A stretch of DNA of 64,000 nt from positions 229,312,915-229,376,914 of the forward strand of contig NC_081410.1 of assembly GCF_030272615.1 (NCBI RefSeq), written 5' to 3'. This document shows positions 1 through 11,875 of the stretch, piece by piece (the stretch's first letter is position 1; every line of letters starts with the position of its first letter). The notes under the pieces were generated by a model that was not told the origin of the DNA, made no database searches, and was given only the letters and a program-made list of their open reading frames with translations. Origin of the DNA: Cryptomeria japonica. Taxonomy: Eukaryota; Streptophyta; Pinopsida; Cupressales; Cupressaceae. Made by a program: the position numbers and the translations under genes.

Positions 1-1079
1 CTTACCTCTTCTATGATTTCGATTATTTGCAAGTATGATATGCCCCTTTGTAGGGAATGCTCTCTTGAGAAGTATGTATCCCTTCCTTGAAAGGATTTGT
101 TCCACTAGGATGACTTATCACTTGAAATTAATCACCATCAGAAAATGTGTAATGTTTCTCCTTTTTCTCTTCACTTGGGGGGCAAGGATTTTAACTCCTT
201 TCTCTTTTCTTTCTTATCATTATTTCTTTTAGGGGCTTCATTTTTCATATGTGATTATAATTTCTTACAATGGTATTCTTTTATGATTAATCCCCCTTGG
301 GGAATATATGATGCTTTTTTCCTTTCAAAGATTACCACTTCTTGAGATGTGTATTTTACATTTACTAATGTCTTTTCTTGCATGTGTTCATATAAGTTCA
401 TTGGACATTTGCTTATGTTTGATCTCTCTCTAGTAGATTGTGTAAGCTCTTCTCATCGTCCCTTAGACTGGGGGGCAATGATCCTTCTCTCTCTCTTTCT
501 CTAGGGATCCACTTTTCCCTATTAAGTGGATGGTGTGAGTTCTATTACTTGATGTCATTCCTTGTGTGGAATTATTGTTGTTCACTCAAGGATTCTCTCT
601 TATACAAGAGGTGTTATTCTTTGAATACGACCTCTTTTACACTTGGTAATGTGCATCTATGATAAATTCACCCATCGCTTTAGGGGCTAAAAGTGAGTCA
701 TCCCTCATCAAGAATCCCTTTCAACTAGGAATAGGAGGAAGGATTGCATTCTTGTTCTCTCCTTTGATTTGTTCTAGAAGATGTTATATTTTTCTAAAAC
801 AAATCCTCTTGGGGGTAGATGTATTTTGAACAAAGATCTCTTCTCCTCCAAGGATCAACTTTACACTTAAAATAAGATATCTCTTTTCAAATATCTTACC
901 CTTGCTTGAAGAGTATTCCCTCTTTAGCTTGGATTTATGATATTGTTGCATAGCAAATATCTTCTTTGTAATGAAGGTAGGTATGCTTGTTCTAGTTTCC
1001 TTAAGATATCAACATCAACCTATGTTGACATCTTAAGGGGGGGAGCAACCACATTGCTTCTTTGTACTATACTTATCTC

Positions 1080-1345
1080 ATGCATTGTACAGTGGGAAAT
1101 TCTTGGAACCAGAGGGAAGCCTCTTAGAGTAAGATGCAGTCACTTTTCTTGTACAGTGAGACATTCTTGGAACCAAAGGGAAACCTCTTAGAGAAAGATG
1201 TCATTACTTTTCTCTTGTACAGTGGGTCATTCTCGGAACCAGAGAACGGTCTCTTAGAGAAAGATGATGCCACTTTTCTTTTATGTGGGGTGATTATTCT
1301 CAGAACTAGAGCACAAACTCTTAGAGCGAGATGTCGCACCTTTCT
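1080..1345 (+). repeat. Minisatellite in X-1 3' untranslated region, about 4 copies of 64-67 bp
   Basis: The core TCTTGGAACC, or a close variant, recurs at 1101, 1165, 1231 and 1298. Each copy is followed by a CTCTTAGAG-like block and an AGATG block. The same unit occurs reversed in X-2 (23866-24200), while X-3 has a different repeat at the equivalent place. Confidence 0.8.
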
Positions 1346-2035
1346 TGACACTTGTACTATACATTGTATATAGGTTGTAGCGTACTTAGGCATAGACTCC
1401 TATGAGGCACTTCGAACCTCACTTGCACACACATACATGAGGTTGAGTGGAACTAATGGTATTCTCACTCTCTCTCTTTACATGGATCGTCTATACATGC
1501 TATAGGGGAGAGATTTTCCATGTCCTCTCCATGGATCACCTAGTTTTAGGGGTGAGACGTCCATGGTTTCTTTCTTCTTTTCCTTTCTTCTCATGGATCA
1601 CCAAAGCGTGAATTCATGTTCTCTCTCTTCTTCCTCTCATGAACACATAGTTTTACTATTGATAGTTCATGGATGATGGTAGCTTTGCTCTTTTATGTGA
1701 TTGCTTGTGTTTATGTAACGTCATTGGTCTTTGTGTCCTAATTTGTTGTTGAGACATGTGAGTATCGAGGTCTCTTCGACTAGTTGGTTTGTCATCTTGT
1801 GTCTTGTTCTTGTTGTGTGTCTTTTGTGCTTTGTCTTTATTTTGTGTGTCTTGTTCCTTTTTGTTTTGTGTTCTCTTGCATATGCTGGCGTGAGTTGAGA
1901 CCCTAAGATTGGGGGCTTTTTGATCCTCAATATTAGTGGTGTCTTATACTCCTTGTGGTATTGCTCCACAACCCTCATCTTCATCTATCCTTTTCTTCTA
2001 CTTTACCGACAGTATTGGCATAGGCCATACTCCCA

Positions 2036-2052
2036 CTAAAGTGGGGGATAAG
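2036..2052 (+). promoter_or_regulatory. Polypurine tract of X-1
   Basis: The purine-rich CTAAAGTGGGGGATAAG directly precedes the LTR start TGTAGTGTCATAAAAT. It is the expected plus-strand primer site of an LTR retrotransposon and is also found, reversed, beside the X-2 and X-3 3' LTRs. Confidence 0.75.
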
Positions 2053-3200
2053 TGTAGTGTCATAAAATTGCGACCCCTACAATTTTAACCACATTTTAGG
2101 TCCTCACCTTGGCGATGAAATCTCCTTCCCTAACCAAGACCTGTTTTTCCATTCTCACCCCTTCACCCTTCCTCCTTCAATACCTGTGGCTAGTCTAGAC
2201 CCTATTCGAGCCCCAAGATAAATCAAGATAGGGGCATGGCGCCCCTATCCTCACCCCTTAAGGTGGCCCTAAGTTAGGTTTGCCCGATCCCCTATGCATA
2301 ATTTACCTTCGGGGTTTGTAATTGCTCTTTTTCAGCCTTCGGTGGTTGAAAATTAATCCTTGAGGCATGTGTAAAAGGGGATTAAATTCCATCATTTAGG
2401 AGGATAGGAGGCATAAGGATAATATACCAGATTTCAAGGTCATCATCAAGCATTTAAGCATTTAAGTCTTCTTCATTCATCCATTGGAGCAACATTACAA
2501 CATTCATTTGCAAGCATGTGTGTGTGTTAGGGTTTTTTCATGTTACATACCATTTCATATGATATTTGTGGTTACATTAAAGAAGCAAAACAATCATCAT
2601 CAATAAGTTGCAGATCTACAAGGTATACATTTCCATTGTTTACATTCAAGCATTTGCAATTAATTTGTTTCAAGGTTTATTCCTCAACTGGGGTTTGACT
2701 AAGGCAAACCCCTATCCACAACCATTCTTTCTCTCTTTTTTGTGTGTACGTTGCAGGTGCGCAACTCTAATTGCAGGTTTGGGCTTCATTTGTAGAGACA
2801 AAATAACTCTTCGTTTTGCAGATTTTGTGGAGGACCATGTACATTCCAGCCACGGTCCCGATGAATTTTCTCCAAATTTGTAGGGCAGATTTGTATCAGC
2901 CTAATTAGCTAAGAGCCGAAGTTACAATGCGATCCATATTGGTAGCTCCTCATTTCACTCATTTCCTCTCCCTTTTCTGTATAGTCAACAAGTCAACTTT
3001 CTCATTTACAAAAGAGGGTAAATCACACTTCAACCCTTGCAATCCATTTGGAATTCACATCCTTGTTTCCCTTGGATTTGGATCTAGTGGATTCAAGCCC
3101 CTCTTTTGAATGTAGAGTTCCTCTAAGTGAAAATCATCCCAGTGGCTTCCTTTCTCTCTCCTAGGTGGGGAGTCACTAGGATCAAGTTATCCACTTTACA
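2053..3200 (+). mobile_element. X-1 3' LTR (1148 bp)
   Basis: The LTR starts TGTAGTGTC right after the purine tract and ends CCACTTTACA. The same edges are seen in X-2 (29856-30397 plus 48833-49491, reversed) and in X-3 (12712-13913). Homology to X-2 stops at 3200, where flanking DNA begins. The small open frames inside are LTR sequence, not genes. The matching target duplication cannot be checked because the 5' end lies outside the window. Confidence 0.8.
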
Positions 3201-3984
3201 TCCTAATATCATGGTGAAGCATCATAAACATCATAACGTAAGTATGTCTTGAAACATAGAAATATCATCAACATTAAATAAATAGATATGCTCACACACA
3301 CTAAACAAAAAGATTTAACCACACACCCATAAAGTCACCAAGAGTCTAATAGTAGCAAGATAAATGACAAACATGGAAGGGGTATTACAAGGTGAGTTTC
3401 ATGCCTATATTATTATAAATCATGAGGCAAGTAAAACATGTTGTTTACTGGATAACTCTGATAAACAAACAAGATGATAAAAAAGTACTATCAGGACATA
3501 ACCAGCTTTGTCTAGTGTGTGCACAAAGTGAAACATATAGTGAATGCGTTCCTCCATATTAAAGTAATTGCTAATGATAACTATGAGCACTTCTCCTTAA
3601 GGTAGAAACAACAATACATGTAAAGACAATCAAATGGCCATAATCAGCTACCCCCAACAAAGGCAAATCGAGTTGATACTACATACATTCAAACAAGATC
3701 ACACTAGAGCACCTAAGAGATACAAAGACCTAAGCTCAGTATCAATATGTGATTAAATAATGTATATCAATATGACTATTTTTAATTGACCTCATCCCCC
3801 AAATATAATGGAACTAGGAGCACAAAGGATGAAGAGCACAAAATTAACCAAAAAAAACTTTTGGGTCAACATAGAATAGATCTAAATGCATCAAACCTTT
3901 GCATCATCCCTAAAAGACAAAACAAAAGCACATTTACAAAAAAAGTAGATTTATGAAAAATTGAAGAATGAAGATGCATATAGA
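3201..3984. other. AT-rich spacer, no gene seen
   Basis: This lies between the X-1 LTR and repeat unit A. I see no coding motif, no LTR edge and no tandem structure. It may replace the first ~60 bp of unit A, which are absent here. Confidence 0.5.
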
Positions 3985-5652
3985 ATATTGTCCCAACAAA
4001 TATGTTCTCTTTGTATCTAATTGTAAAGAGAGCATCAAGGGTCATCCAAAGAGAAATAGCAAAATAACATACACACCGTTCAACATATCATAGGGAATAA
4101 CAATTGAGCAAGAAAAACACAAAAAACACAAAGGGTACAAACCTTTGAGCCATCTATAAATAATCATCTACCCTCCCAATATTGTTGATCATAAAGAGAT
4201 AGTGAGCAAGGTACCAAAGGGACTATAGAAATTAAAATACTAGGATAATTAATTGGTTTAATGCATGAATGCTCACTCTTCAAAGAAGGATAAACATACA
4301 TCCCAACAAAAGATAAATTTATTGATATATTCTGTATTGCTCTCATCTTTTTCAACCATGCCATCAAAATAATCATCTAAATATATCACAATAGGCGGTG
4401 TTATAGTGCTTTAAATAGTATTGTGACCATTGTCAACTACAAAAGTAAAAGGAACCTTTAGACTTGACGAGAGGGAAGGTGACATACACTTAAGCTTTCA
4501 GATGAGTTTCCAAAGGTAAGGTTTGAGATTAGGAGAGGTAATCCAGAGGGTTGAGGAAGGAAAATATGGCTAAGAGGTAAATCTAGGGTACAACTACATA
4601 GGAGAAGGATTATTAGAGGAAGGTTTACTTGATTCAACAAGTTGTTTACATTTTGGTTTTGTATAGTGCAGTAGGGAGCTTGTGAATAGGAAATTGAGGT
4701 GTCACCCAGCATCAATTTATTTCCATCCTCTATTGGTGAAACATAAGGATGAATAAAAGGAATCATTGAAGGTTGGGAAGAAATAGGAGGGTAGGGTCCT
4801 CTTGCAACATACTACTTTCCTTAAAATTATGAAGAAGCATGAAGAATGACATTAGTATTGAAAGTGTGAAGATAAGATTTAGAATGTGTTTGGTGCTTTC
4901 TTCTTGATCCTATTTATTATGGATGAGGTAGAACCATGACATAAACACAAAACATTGGTGATAGGGAAGGATACCATATTTGGTTAGTGTTTTAGTCACT
5001 ACTCGTGAGACATGAGAAACTATTGATGTAGCCACAAAAGATGAAGGATCCTTAGGGATACAATTGAAATGGGACTTGGGGAACTAGGGGAAAACAATTA
5101 GGAAATATTACTAGATTTGAATTTGTGATAGGATGAGAAAAAAAAGTCTTCATGAGGTTTAGGAGGGTTAGCTAGATAAGGGCAAAGGTAATCAAGTGAA
5201 AATTCTCCATGGTGAGGCAAGAATCAAAATCCATTGTGATGAACAATATACACTTCACCTTGAACCAAAAAAATTAAATGCTTATGGATAATGGAAGGAA
5301 CTAACTTCATCAAGGAGAGTCAAGGATGAACCAACCTCACTTGAAATTAGTTTGAGTTTGGAATTATGGCAATGAGTACAGCCAAGCTTTTGGGTCTAAC
5401 CTAGACATGAAGGGTTAAGGTATCAAGGGTAGGATGTGATAGGTACTTATTTTGCCTACTTCTTATAAGCTAAATTACTGACTTTAGTTAAGTTTCATGG
5501 CATAAACATTACACAATTTAGTCATAGTTTGACTTATCATACTATTAAGCCTTCATCCGAGCACTCTTAATATGTTTGATTAATTTATCTAATATAATAC
5601 ATATATATGCTTTTACTTGTGAATGTTATGGATAGAAATGGTTGATTGTTAT
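3985..5652. repeat. Repeat unit A of a 1.78-kb tandem array
   Basis: Unit A matches unit B (7212-8990) from near its start to its end, diverged by many substitutions and small indels. Shared landmarks are an AACA(A/T)ATGTTCTC-type start, a run near GAGCCATCTATAAA, and a GGTTGATTGTTAT end. Removing solo LTR S2 joins A directly to B. On the minus strand the three copies share stretches of similar predicted peptide (for example around a PPIxSQP motif) interrupted by stops. The unit may therefore descend from coding DNA, but I do not recognise it. Confidence 0.7.
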
Positions 5653-6029
5653 TGTAGACATCTAAAAATGGTCAACGCTTGTGGAGTCATTCTTTAACAT
5701 TTGCGCATTGCCTTATTTTAGGGTTCTTGCGTCACATTAACATTTCTTCTATGTTGCGCATTTGGTATTTATCATTTGCGAGCATCGAGTCCTTCTTCTA
5801 CATTCCTCATTTTTATCGCTTTCAAATTAGGTCTTGTCTATAACAATCTTCAGTCATGATTTTGGTCGATCTTATCCTGTCGCATCAATGTGCGTGCTCA
5901 TTTATCATCATTTTGGATATCGTCAATTCTAATTGATGATAGAATTAGGGTTTTTTCCTCTTGTCAATCTTTCAATCATCTTTAGCTTGTTAGTAATCAT
6001 TTGCGATTACCAACTTGTCAATCTCATCA

Positions 6030-6123
6030 TTTTGCGATCGATTCGTCATCGATCCTTGTCCTTGTCAATCTTGTCATTTTGCGATCGATTCGTCATCGAT
6101 CCTTGTCCTTTTCAATCATGTCA
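6030..6123 (+). repeat. 47-bp direct duplication in LTR S2
   Basis: GCGATCGATTCGTCATCGAT occurs at 6034 and 6081 with similar flanks, giving a two-copy 47-bp tandem repeat. Confidence 0.85.
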
Positions 6124-6452
6124 ATTTGGATCAATTAGTCATTCTTCCTCATCAATTGGCACCTATCAATTTGATCTCCTTGTCAATCTTGGTCAATTTG
6201 TCATTGATTTTTGTCAACCAATCTCAATCATTTATCAACATTGGTCCTTTGTCAATTAGAATCATGATCAAACCTACATTAATTTCTTGTTGTCTTGACC
6301 TAATTCCTTGTCCTCTTATTTCTAGGGTTTTATGATTTGTTCATTTAATCCTTTTCTTCTTCTTTGTGGGTTAAATAAATCTATTTATTTAGTCCTAGGT
6401 CTCTTTCATGAATTAATTAATGGATGAAAACCTATTAATTAATTCACCTAAT

Positions 6453-6600
6453 TTCTATTTCATCATTTCTAATTTTCCTAATTCCTAATTTCTATTTCAT
6501 CATTTCTAATTTTCCTAATTCCTAATTTCTATTTCATCATTTCTAATTTTCCTAATTCCTAATTTCTATTTCATCATTTCTAATTTTCCTAATTCCTAAT
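6453..6600 (+). repeat. Perfect 37-bp tandem repeat, 4 copies, in LTR S2
   Basis: Four identical 37-bp copies beginning TTCTATTTCATC run head to tail for 148 bp without a mismatch. Perfect identity inside an old LTR implies recent expansion or homogenisation. Confidence 0.9.
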
Positions 6601-7211
6601 TTCCACCTCATTTTCCAATTTGCTAAATTCATTTTCCACCTAATCAATTTCTCTCTAGTCTCTCCCTATTTTTGTGCTTCGGTGGAAGCATGAATTTCTC
6701 ATGCATCATACCATTGGCATAGCAAGATGTCATAGGATTTTAGTCCTCTAACCTTTGCATTGGCAATATGTCATAATTCATGACATAGAAGGTGTCATAA
6801 CCTTCTTTCTTCAACTCAATTTTGCCATTTTTGAAATCAATTGCCTCTAATATCAATTTCATGCTAATCTTGTCCTCTCTCCAATTTGTCTATAAATTGG
6901 ATGAGTTTCTTCAATCAAAGGATTGAATCAATCAACCACGCTTCTAGTATCCTTGCACTATCAAAATCAATCTTGCTTCATGTTTTTGCACTTGTAGGTG
7001 AGATCCACACAAATCTGCTATTTGGAGGAGAAAGGAGAACAATGGAGGTCAATTGAAAGAGGCATTGGTGATGGATTTTCATTTATTTTGAGTGTCTTGT
7101 TTTCAATTCTTCTATTGATTGTAATTAGGATTTATTTCATTGCAATTTGGCTTTGTGGTTGGCTAATATCTATTTTCTTTGATGTTAATCGAATTCCTGA
7201 TCTATAGTTAT

Positions 7212-8990
7212 GATTCACAATGTTGTATGTACTAGGATGACTGTGTAGCACCTCAGTCAGACTAGAAAAAATTATTCCCAACATATGTGTTCTCTTTGTA
7301 TCCAAGTTCCAAGAGAGCATCGAGCGTCATCCAAAGAGAAATAACAAAACAAAATACACACTAATTAACACATCACATGAAATAATAATTGAGCAAGTAA
7401 AATGAAAAACACACAAATGCTACAAACCTATGAGCCATCTATAAAACATCATTTTCCCTCCTAATCTTTCTAATCATAAAGAGATAGTGAGAAAGGTACC
7501 AAAAGGACTACGACAATTACAATAATAGGATAATTACTTGGTTCAATGCATGAAGGATCAATCTCCAAAGAAGGATCAATATGCGTGCCACCAAAAGCTA
7601 AATTCATTAATATGGCAAAGATTATGGATAATTATGTATCACTATCATATTTTTCAACCATGCCATCAAAATCATCATATAAATATATCACAATAGGTGG
7701 TGTTATAGTGCTTTAAACAATATTGTGAGCATTATCAAGTATAGAAGTAAAATGAACCTTTACACTTGAGGAAGGGTGAAGGTGACAAACACTTAGCTTT
7801 CAATTGAGTTGCCAAAGTTAAAGTTCAAGATTGGGAGAGGAAGGCTTAGGGGTTGAGGAAGGGGAAGGTGAAAAACACTTAAGTTTTCAGATGAGTTGCC
7901 AAAGATAAGGTTCAAGATTAGGAGAGGTAGGCTTAGGGGTTGAGGAAAGAAAAGAGATAAAATATGATGTTGTCTCCTACATTCTTTTACATTTCAATTT
8001 TGTATAGTGTGGTAGGGAGCTTGTGAGGAGGAAGTTGGGGTTTCACCCAACGTCAATTCATTTTAATCCTTTGTTGGTGGAACATAAGGATGGATGAAAG
8101 GAATCACCTAAGGTTGGGAAGCAATAGGAGGGTAGGATCCACTTGCAACATAATAATTTCCTTGAAATTATGAAGAAGCAGGATGTATGACATTAGTATT
8201 GAAAGTGTGAGGATGAGTTCTAAAATGTGTTTGGTTCTTGCTTCTTGATCCTATAGATTATGGATGGGCTAGAATTGTGGCATAAACACTAAAATTTTGG
8301 TGTGAGGGAAGGATACCATCTTTGTTCAGTGTTTCATTTACTACCTGTTAGACATGAGAAACTATTGATATAGTAACAAAAGATGAAGGATCCTTAGGGG
8401 TGCAGTTGAAATGGGGCTAGAGCAGCTAGGGGAAAACAATTAGGCAATCTTAATAGATTTGAATATGTGGTAGGATAAGAACAAAAAGTATTCATGAGGT
8501 TTAGGAGGGTTAGCTAGATAAGGGCAAAGGTAATCAAGTGAAAAGTCTCCATGGTGCGGCAAGAGTCAAAATCCAATATGATGAACAATATACACTTTTA
8601 TTTCAACCAAAAAATTTAAATACTTATGGATCATGGAAGGAACTACCTTCATGGAGGTGAGTCAAGGATGACCCAACCTCAATCAAAATTAGTTTGAGGT
8701 TGAAATTATGACAATTCGTACATCTAGGCTTTTGGGTTTGACCTAGACATGAAGGGTTATAGTAGAAAGGGTAGGATGTGATATGTCATTATTTTGTCTA
8801 CCTTTTATAAGCTACACTATAAAGTTTAGTTAAGTTTCATGGCATAAACATTGAAAACCTTAGTCATATATTGACTTATCATACTATTAAGCCTTTATCT
8901 AAGCACTCTTAATATGTTTGATTAATATATATATATATATATATATAATTTAAATTGTGAATTTTGCGGATGGAAATGGTTGATTGTTAT
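7212..8990. repeat. Repeat unit B (1779 bp) of the tandem array
   Basis: This is the most complete unit, running from GATTCACAATGTTG to TTGATTGTTAT, and it is followed immediately by the start of unit C. It contains an (AT)n microsatellite at about 8926-8947. No complete ORF is present. The direct A-B-C order and head-to-tail junction at 8990/8991 show true tandem duplication, not scattered insertion. Confidence 0.8.
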
Positions 8991-10052
8991 GATTCACAAT
9001 GTTGTATGTACTAACTTGATTGTGTAGGGCCTCAGTCGAAGCAGAAGCAATTGTTCCTAATAGACGTGTTCCCTTTATATGCAAGTGCCAAGAGAACATC
9101 AAGGGTCATCCAAACAGAAATAATAAAACAACATACACAACAATCAAGACATTATAGTGAATAATATTTGAGCAAGCAAAACATAAAACATATAAAGGGT
9201 ACAAACCTATGAGCCATCTATAAAAAATCATCTGCCCTACCAATCTTGTTGATCATAAAGAGATAGCAAGAAAACTACCAAAGGGATTATGAAAATCACA
9301 ATACTAGGATAATTACTTGGTTCAATTCATGAAGGATCACTTTCCAAAGTAGGATCAACATGTGTGCCATCAAAAGCTAAATTCATTAATATGGAAAAGA
9401 TTATGGATAATTTTGTATTGCTATCATATTTTTCAACCATGCCATTCAAATCATCGCCTAAATATATCATAATATGTAGTGTTAGAGTGTTTTAAATAGT
9501 ATTGTAAGCATTGTCAACTATATAAGTAGAAGGAACCTCTACACTTGATGAAGGGTGAAGGTGACAAACACTTAGCTTTCCCTTGAGTTGCCAAAGACAA
9601 ATTTCAAGATTAGGAGAGGTCAGCTTAGGGGTTGAGGAAGGAAAGGATAGGTAAGGGGTCAATCTAAGGCCTAACTACATATGAGAAGGATTGTTAGGGG
9701 AAGGTTTACGTGCTTTAGTAAGCTAAAGAGCTAGAACACGATGTTGTCTCCTACATTATTTTATATTCTGATTTTGTGTAGTGCAATAGGGATATTATGA
9801 AGAAGAAATTGAGGTGTCACCAAATGTCAATTTATTTTCATCATTTGTTGGTTGAACATAAGGATGAATGAAAGGAATCAAAAAAGGTTGGTAAGAAATA
9901 GGAGGGCAGGATCCTCTTGCAACATACTACTTTCCTTGAAATTACGAAGAAGCATGAATAATTACATTAGTATTGAAAGTGTGAGGATGAGGTCTAAAAT
10001 ATGTCTGGTGCTTTCTTCTTGATCCTATATATTATGGATAAGGTGGTACTAT
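8991..10052. repeat. Repeat unit C, truncated by a copia LTR
   Basis: It starts with the same GATTCACAATGTTGTATG junction as unit B and follows it for about 1.06 kb. Homology is lost where copia-L begins, just after a GATCCTATATATTATGGAT landmark shared by A and B. Confidence 0.75.
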
Positions 10053-11145
10053 TATTGAATAGCTGGAATATTGATAGGGGGTGGGGTGAATTGATATTCC
10101 TTTTTCAACAATTAAAATCAACCCAATTTGCACTTTGTAGATTCACATCAATAAGCATGTAATGAAAAGAAATGAATGATAAAATAAGTAGCAGAATTAG
10201 AGACAACATCCATAACAACATACACAAGATAACACCAAGTTTTTTGCATGGAAACCTATTAAGGAAAAAACACTCAAAGGGTTAACTCTCAATATAATAT
10301 AACTAGTTATAAAATATTATAAAATGCTCACGGCAAGGCTCATTGCCTAAGGCTCACTACCCAAAAGATGAAGGCTCACTGCCAAAGGGGATTACTGCCC
10401 ATAAGAGAACAAGTAGACAAAATGAGCTATTATTGTTGCATCTCATGTATGCATGGAGTACAGTTCCAATAAGGCTTAGTACACAGACTTCACACACTTC
10501 ATTATCTCTTTTTCTTATTTGCATTTGTTTCATCGCATCATATCACATCGAATCGCTATGTCAAACATCTATATCTCTACCTCATCATTGAAAGAGTATA
10601 TAACATATATATACTGATCTATATCTCAAGTCGGCCACACATGCCTTACAAAGAAAATATTTTACATGCTACCACAAGATGCTTATTACATTTCACCCAC
10701 ATAGGTTGGCCAAGATATAAAAAAAGCTTATGTCAACTAGAATACACAAGCTATCTATAATACTTAATCATGTCCCAAAACCACAAGACCAAAAATAATC
10801 AACTGATTAAATGTGGATGTCTAGACAAACTATTATGTTTTAGAGGAACAAAAAAACTGATTGGCGGAACTACCAAACCATGTATATCACCTTATCAAGA
10901 TCCATAACACATACAAACTTGAATATAGGTACATCTGATATTCATAAGTATACTGTCCAAACCACAAATCCATATTCGTAACTGTGGAGCAACACAAAGC
11001 AAAATATGACAAACATAGACAAAATTCCCAGAGAAATAATAATACAAGTCAACACAAGTATGTTGACATCAATGACAGTTGGTATATCCTATACACAACA
11101 TTCTCCTTTACCAAATGCATAATCATCAATGGAAAAACTCCAAAA
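10053..11145 (-). mobile_element. Copia-L LTR, minus strand
   Basis: Its left end (TATTGAATAG, then a G-rich GGGGGTGGGGTGAAT) aligns with the left end of the copia-B LTR at 15444. It shares the LTR motif family that includes GGCTCACTGCC. On the right, a minus-strand purine tract (AAAGGAGGAGAT) abuts the LTR, as in copia-B. This makes it the 3' LTR of a minus-strand copia. No clear target duplication was found and its ends are mutated. Confidence 0.6.
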
Positions 11146-11797
11146 ATCTCCTCCTTTGTCATTGATGGCAACATCCCAAAAAGTTATTCATTTCAAAATA
11201 CTTATTAGAAACATTGCTCTTAAACACAATTATCCTTTATCACTTACTTTCCCTTTTGTAACCATCTCTCCTCCTTTCTTCTTACTATCCTATGTCATTA
11301 CTCTCCATTTTTTTCCAATTATCCTTGTTACTCACATATACTCTCCCCTTTGCCAAACTTCTCATTTTCTCCCAATTTCTCATTCTCACCCCCTTTTCCA
11401 TCAAGGACAAAGGTTATAAAAAAAAGATACATTCACACAACTCCCCCCTAACAACAAAAATTTAATTAAGAAAAAAAGAATAAGGCCTTAATTACCTTTT
11501 TTTTGGGAAAATCTCCTTATACTTTTCTTTGAGTTTTAAGAGAAAATAATTCCAGGAACTGATAGTATAAGACAACAGTGTGAGTTGGCTATTGCATTGT
11601 ATAAGTAGGTCAATAGCGCCAATCAAATCATCTGATACAAGAACACTCAACTCAATTTTCTCCGCATCTTCCAATAGATGGGTAAAATGATCCATTTTAG
11701 TTTCAATAATTTCTTTGACTGTCCAAACCTTCTTGACAAAATCATCTCTTAGTTTCTGCACCAAGGACAACTCAGTTGGACTATAGGTAAAATGATT
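11146..11797 (-). mobile_element. Copia-L 3' internal remnant
   Basis: This lies upstream (on the minus strand) of the copia-L purine tract. It holds A/T runs, a stretch of pyrimidine-rich untranslated DNA, and the 102-codon frame at 11492-11800. No RT or RNase H motif is visible, so the element is truncated here. Confidence 0.5.
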
Positions 11798-11800
11798 CAT
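11492..11800 (-). CDS. Unrecognised 102-codon ORF beside copia-L
   Basis: This is an uninterrupted frame rich in charged and hydrophobic residues with a helical look (segments such as LRDDFVKKVW and LKLKEKYKEIF). It has no signal peptide, zinc motif or catalytic motif that I can see. It lies on the same strand as copia-L, upstream of its purine tract, so it could be the end of an extra 3' ORF of that element. Its first codons overlap the start of a unit-D repeat fragment, so the true N-terminus has probably been lost. It may also be open by chance. I do not assign a function. Confidence 0.3.
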   Translation of the reverse strand: MNHFTYSPTELSLVQKLRDDFVKKVWTVKEIIETKMDHFTHLLEDAEKIELSVLVSDDLIGAIDLLIQCNSQLTLLSYTISSWNYFLLKLKEKYKEIFPKKR

Positions 11801-11801
11801 A

Positions 11802-11875
11802 ATGTTGTATGTACTAACCTAATTGTGTATCACCTCAGTTGGACTATAAGCAATTGTTCTTGCCACCAAAACATT
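11802..11875. repeat. Fragment D of the 1.78-kb repeat unit
   Basis: About 70 bp match the start of units B and C (landmarks ATGTTGTATGTACTA and CACCTCAGT), and then homology ends. Confidence 0.6.

Larger units (their letters stand above)
1..2052 (+). mobile_element. X-1 element, 3' internal region (5' part outside window)
   Basis: This non-coding stretch matches, in opposite orientation, the internal DNA of X-2 at 23150-25092 and 27404-27600. For example, the first 60 bases here correspond to about 27540-27600. It ends in a purine tract just before the LTR at 2053, so X-1 is read on the plus strand and this is its 3' internal part. I see no convincing ORF; the short open frames have no family motif. 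It contains a 64-67 bp minisatellite (1080-1345). X appears to be a non-autonomous relative of the Tat gypsy lineage; see the X-2 primer site and gag remnant. Confidence 0.75.
5653..7206 (+). mobile_element. Solo LTR S2 (1554 bp) inside the tandem array
   Basis: It begins TGTAGACATC and ends CTATA (terminal CA changed to TA). It is flanked by the 5-bp duplication GTTAT at 5648-5652 and 7207-7211, and the empty target is visible at the end of unit B (8986-8990). It has a TATA-like box at 6890 (CTATAAATTGG). There is no internal domain or second LTR, so this is a solo LTR left by LTR-LTR recombination. The LTR is gypsy-like, family unknown. The two overlapping open frames at 5933-6335 and one at 6998 lie in LTR repeats and are not genes. 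Confidence 0.8.

Noticed and set aside
2053-3200. First reading of an X-1 LTR ending at 2995 followed by leader, which would imply a tandem element
   Set aside because: The X-2 primer site shows the LTR ends at CCACTTTACA, so the extra 205 bp belong to the LTR and X-1 is a normal element end.
4458-4766. 102-codon minus-strand frame in unit A as a host gene
   Set aside because: Units B and C have stops in the equivalent frame and no family is recognised; kept only as a note that the unit may descend from coding DNA.
5933-6335. Two overlapping 106-108 codon frames in LTR S2
   Set aside because: They run through a 47-bp duplication and simple repeats within a solo LTR; composition, not coding, keeps them open.
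8926-8947. (AT)n run
   Set aside because: Ordinary microsatellite without further structure.
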